DNA from: a virus
Reading direction: 5' to 3' (one strand)
Virus record (IMG/VR): IMGVR_UViG_3300045107_000820
Coordinates: 1-41,775 of that record
DNA length: 41,775 bases
Part shown: piece by piece, positions 39,555 through 41,775 of the stretch
Numbering within the stretch: position 1 is the stretch's first letter
How the letters are laid out: each line of letters opens with the position of its first letter
Program-made: the position numbers and the translations under genes
Notes under the pieces: generated by a model
Seen by the model: only the letters and a program-made list of their open reading frames with translations
Told to the model about the DNA's origin: nothing
The model's database searches: none

Positions 39555-40381
39555 TGACCCTGATGATTGCTCCAACTGAATTCTCGGTGCGCGGAGACAG
39601 CGAGATCGACTTTTCCACGAACGGCGTGGGTTTTCTGGTGTGGTCCGCGTCGTCTGGAGTGATCGACTCCAATGGCTTGTGGCGTCCTTGGAATCGTACT
39701 CATGGGGCGACGGTGCGGCTTTTCAACGGCTCGGAGGCTGTGGCTGCGTCGGGGCAGGTCGTTGGGGTGTTCCCGCTGAAGCCGATCAGTCAGGCGCCAA
39801 GAAAAGCGGGGAAGAGTGTCGCTCGGGTCGATCTGCCGTCAGGAATCACCTACGCCGCCGCTCGCTCCGGCACGCGGCCGGCCTACGAGTTGAGTGGGTT
39901 CGAGCGGCCTGAAGTGGTCGCCGAGTTGCAGGCGTTTCACGCTTGGCACTACCCGGAAAAGGAAATCGTTTTCGCGGATTTACAGACTGGGCAGGCGCGG
40001 AGGTTTCTTTTCGACGGCCCAGTGCAGGTATCTGACTCCGGGCCGCGACGGGTCGAGTGGTCCGTGCCGATTGTGGCGGTCGCGGATACCGAGGCCCCGT
40101 TCGCGTTGACCGTAGTGGTCTCTGGCCTGACCGCCCGTTTGCAGTGGCTTTATGCCGGGGTCGAAGACACTCGTTTTGAGTACCGTCGGCTCGGCGACCT
40201 CGACTGGTCGGTCGGTGATTGGGGGGGCGCGAGGCAGGGTGAAGTAACCCTGATGCCCGGCTCAATCTACCGTTTTCGTGCCGTTGCACGCGACGGCGGG
40301 ACGTCCCAAGAGGTTGTTTTCGAGGTTAGCGGAGGCGGTTTTGGATTGTCGTTTGGGCTGAGTTTTGGAGGTTTAGCATGA
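39554..40381 (+). CDS. Ig-like tail protein, copy 2
   Basis: A 275-residue paralogue of the preceding protein. The start resembles an Ig-like domain (LVWSASSGVIDSNGLWRP), the centre matches (ITYAAARSGTRPAYELSG; VVAELQAFHAWHYP), and a C-terminal FnIII-like domain follows (LTARLQWLYAG). The last residues are a Gly/Phe-rich tail (FGLSFGLSFGG). The two genes probably arose by tandem duplication. Together they may form a heteromeric tip structure. The stop overlaps the start of the fibre gene. Confidence 0.6.
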   Translation: MTLMIAPTEFSVRGDSEIDFSTNGVGFLVWSASSGVIDSNGLWRPWNRTHGATVRLFNGSEAVAASGQVVGVFPLKPISQAPRKAGKSVARVDLPSGITYAAARSGTRPAYELSGFERPEVVAELQAFHAWHYPEKEIVFADLQTGQARRFLFDGPVQVSDSGPRRVEWSVPIVAVADTEAPFALTVVVSGLTARLQWLYAGVEDTRFEYRRLGDLDWSVGDWGGARQGEVTLMPGSIYRFRAVARDGGTSQEVVFEVSGGGFGLSFGLSFGGLA

Positions 40382-41775
40382 GTTACGTTGGTTCGAATCT
40401 GGGATTGGAGACGGGCTTTGAGGTCGGCCAGGACGGATGGGGCGCGCCCTACAACGACGCTATGCGCCGGCTAGACGCGCTTACCAATCTGGCTGTGCTG
40501 GAAATCGTCGATGAACTCCCTGGCTCTCCGGCCAACGGTGACAGGTATCTGCTGTCCGGGACCGCTGCGGAGAATCCAAATAAGGTCGCTGTTCGAGTCC
40601 AGGGAACTTGGCAATTTTACGCTCCGCCGCTAATTCGGACGGTCTTCGTCCTCGATCCGGGTTACTGGATGCGGTGGCTGAGTGGTGCATGGCAGGCGCA
40701 GGGGGTGCCGGCGCACACCCACGGCTTGGCGACCGGAAGCGCAGCCGGGTTTATGTCGTCGTCAGACAAGGCCAAGCTCGACGGGATTTCCTCCGGCACG
40801 GTTTTGCCGGCGCCGAGCGCGGCGCTTGCCGGAGCGCTGTTCTCGAAAACCGGCGAAAACGGGGGGACACTCTACCAGTGCCGGTTTGTTGCCCCGGCTT
40901 GGACCTGGGTAAAGGCGGCGTTAGGCGCGACTGAATCCACCGGCACGGGCGGCGGAGGCTGGGCGGTACTGCTCCCCGAGACGTCCGGCGTCCCTTCCGA
41001 CAGTCCTTCGACCTCGGAAGGATACGCGGCCCGACTCGACCCCCTGACAAAGAAGCTCTATGTCTATGTCGGCCCGGACTGGTACTTCACTCAATTGGAG
41101 CGTGCGTACGCCGGTGTCGGTGAAATTGAGGGTCTGGCGGGGTGGTACGTCGTCGATGACGCCAGTAGCTATGCGGACGGTGCGGTCATCCCTGAATTGC
41201 CGGGCCGGGCAGGATCGGTTCTCGACACTTCGGGAGTGGATAGCCCGATCATGCGGACAGGGACAGTCAACGGGAAGCGGGCAGCCGAATTTACCGGGAA
41301 TCAATCGTTCCGGTTCACGGATCGCCTTGGCATGGGCTTGGCCACGGCTGGCGAGTTTTTTGCGGTGGTAAAAAGAGTCCCGGGAACGATGAATCCGGGC
41401 GGATTTCGTCTGGGGTCCAGTGTGGGAAGTCATTACTTGTTTGACTCTGACGGGAACATTTACGAGGATATTTTGCGGAATTCTCGGCCCGGATTCTCGC
41501 CGTCGAGTGTCGACATTACTCAGTGGAACGTCCTTCGAGTTCAGTCGAACACGAACTACCGGGTCTACCTGAACGGGACGACTGTGTATAACGTGGCGAC
41601 CGGGTCGTTTTTCATGCCGTCCGCGCCGTTCTACCTGACACGCAACACAGCCTCGCTTCAGATTGCGGCGTGGCTTTTCTTTGACACGTCGTCGAAACCC
41701 GGCGGCGTACTCACAACCGAGGAGTACGATCTCGTGAGAACGTGGCTGAATTCGTTTTTCGGGTTTTCGATCTGA
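40378..41775 (+). CDS. Tail fibre/receptor-binding protein (DUF2793 and LamG-like domains)
   Basis: The 465-residue protein is complete at the window end (TGA at 41773-41775). Residues about 20-115 match the DUF2793 pattern (DAMRRLDALTNLAVLEIVDE; GSPANGDRYLLSG; VQGTWQFYAP). The middle has GLATGSAAGFMSSSDKAKLDGI, a common fibre segment that occurs before trimer shafts. The C-terminal about 200 residues look like a concanavalin/LamG lectin domain (AGEFFAVVKRV; WNVLRVQSNTNYRVYLNG), likely to bind a cell-surface sugar. It overlaps the previous gene by four bases. Confidence 0.75.
   Translation: MSYVGSNLGLETGFEVGQDGWGAPYNDAMRRLDALTNLAVLEIVDELPGSPANGDRYLLSGTAAENPNKVAVRVQGTWQFYAPPLIRTVFVLDPGYWMRWLSGAWQAQGVPAHTHGLATGSAAGFMSSSDKAKLDGISSGTVLPAPSAALAGALFSKTGENGGTLYQCRFVAPAWTWVKAALGATESTGTGGGGWAVLLPETSGVPSDSPSTSEGYAARLDPLTKKLYVYVGPDWYFTQLERAYAGVGEIEGLAGWYVVDDASSYADGAVIPELPGRAGSVLDTSGVDSPIMRTGTVNGKRAAEFTGNQSFRFTDRLGMGLATAGEFFAVVKRVPGTMNPGGFRLGSSVGSHYLFDSDGNIYEDILRNSRPGFSPSSVDITQWNVLRVQSNTNYRVYLNGTTVYNVATGSFFMPSAPFYLTRNTASLQIAAWLFFDTSSKPGGVLTTEEYDLVRTWLNSFFGFSI

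Overview
The window is most of a transposable (Mu-like) phage or prophage. It has a leftward lysogeny operon, a rightward early operon with a MuA-type DDE transposase and a MuB-type AAA ATPase, a lysis cassette, a packaging/head module and a long-tail module. There is no contractile sheath gene. A very long tape-measure protein and a tail-assembly chaperone with a classic slippery site point to a siphovirus-type tail on a Mu-type replication system, as in the B3/D3112-like transposable phages. Neither phage end is recognisable: genes run to both edges of the window. The host is a bacterium whose phage backbone looks GC-rich. The Gln/Lys/Pro-rich segment after the signal peptide of the first gene, and the N-terminal domain of the gene at 8632-9333, remind me of Acidobacteriota proteins, but that host assignment is weak.

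Layout. 1-1685 (minus): an HTH repressor, a stand-alone S24 (LexA/UmuD-like) autoprotease and a secreted protein, apparently one lysogenic operon. 1673-1757: divergent operator/promoter region with repeated GTTTACTTTT boxes. 1758-11266 (plus): Cro/Ner-like HTH, CII-like regulator, MuA, a CxxC protein, a 43-codon ORF, MuB, then small early genes (membrane protein, duplicated Cys-motif protein, winged-helix and XRE regulators, GemA-like protein, DUF7694-like, Gp37/Gp68 family, HExxH protein), closed by a strong terminator. 11460-14062: an AT-richer cassette region holding a HipA-like kinase plus DUF3037 pair and an unknown 158-aa gene, with duplicated 21-bp/terminator units. 14098-14466 (minus): a small HTH-like gene. 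14602-16821: lysis genes (M15 peptidase, holin-like proteins, coiled-coil/spanin candidates).

16818-21143: packaging (winged-helix protein, DUF3486 small terminase, large terminase). An anti-defence pair, an Acb2/Tad1-type cyclic-nucleotide sponge and a Dam-type methylase, sits between the terminase subunits. 21345-26425: portal fused to a MuF-type head protein, protease/scaffold, decoration protein, major capsid protein. 26451-30527: connectors, tail tube, and tail chaperones joined by a probable -1 frameshift. 30530-41775: tape measure with a lytic transglycosylase domain, Cys-rich distal tail protein, tail hub, two paralogous Ig-like tail proteins and a tail fibre.

Most genes are packed with ATGA or TGATG overlaps, indicating translational coupling. 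The few non-coding gaps hold terminators, hairpins and operators. I saw no tRNA or rRNA genes, CRISPR arrays or insertion sequences. All function calls come from reading motifs and gene order; no database search was run.
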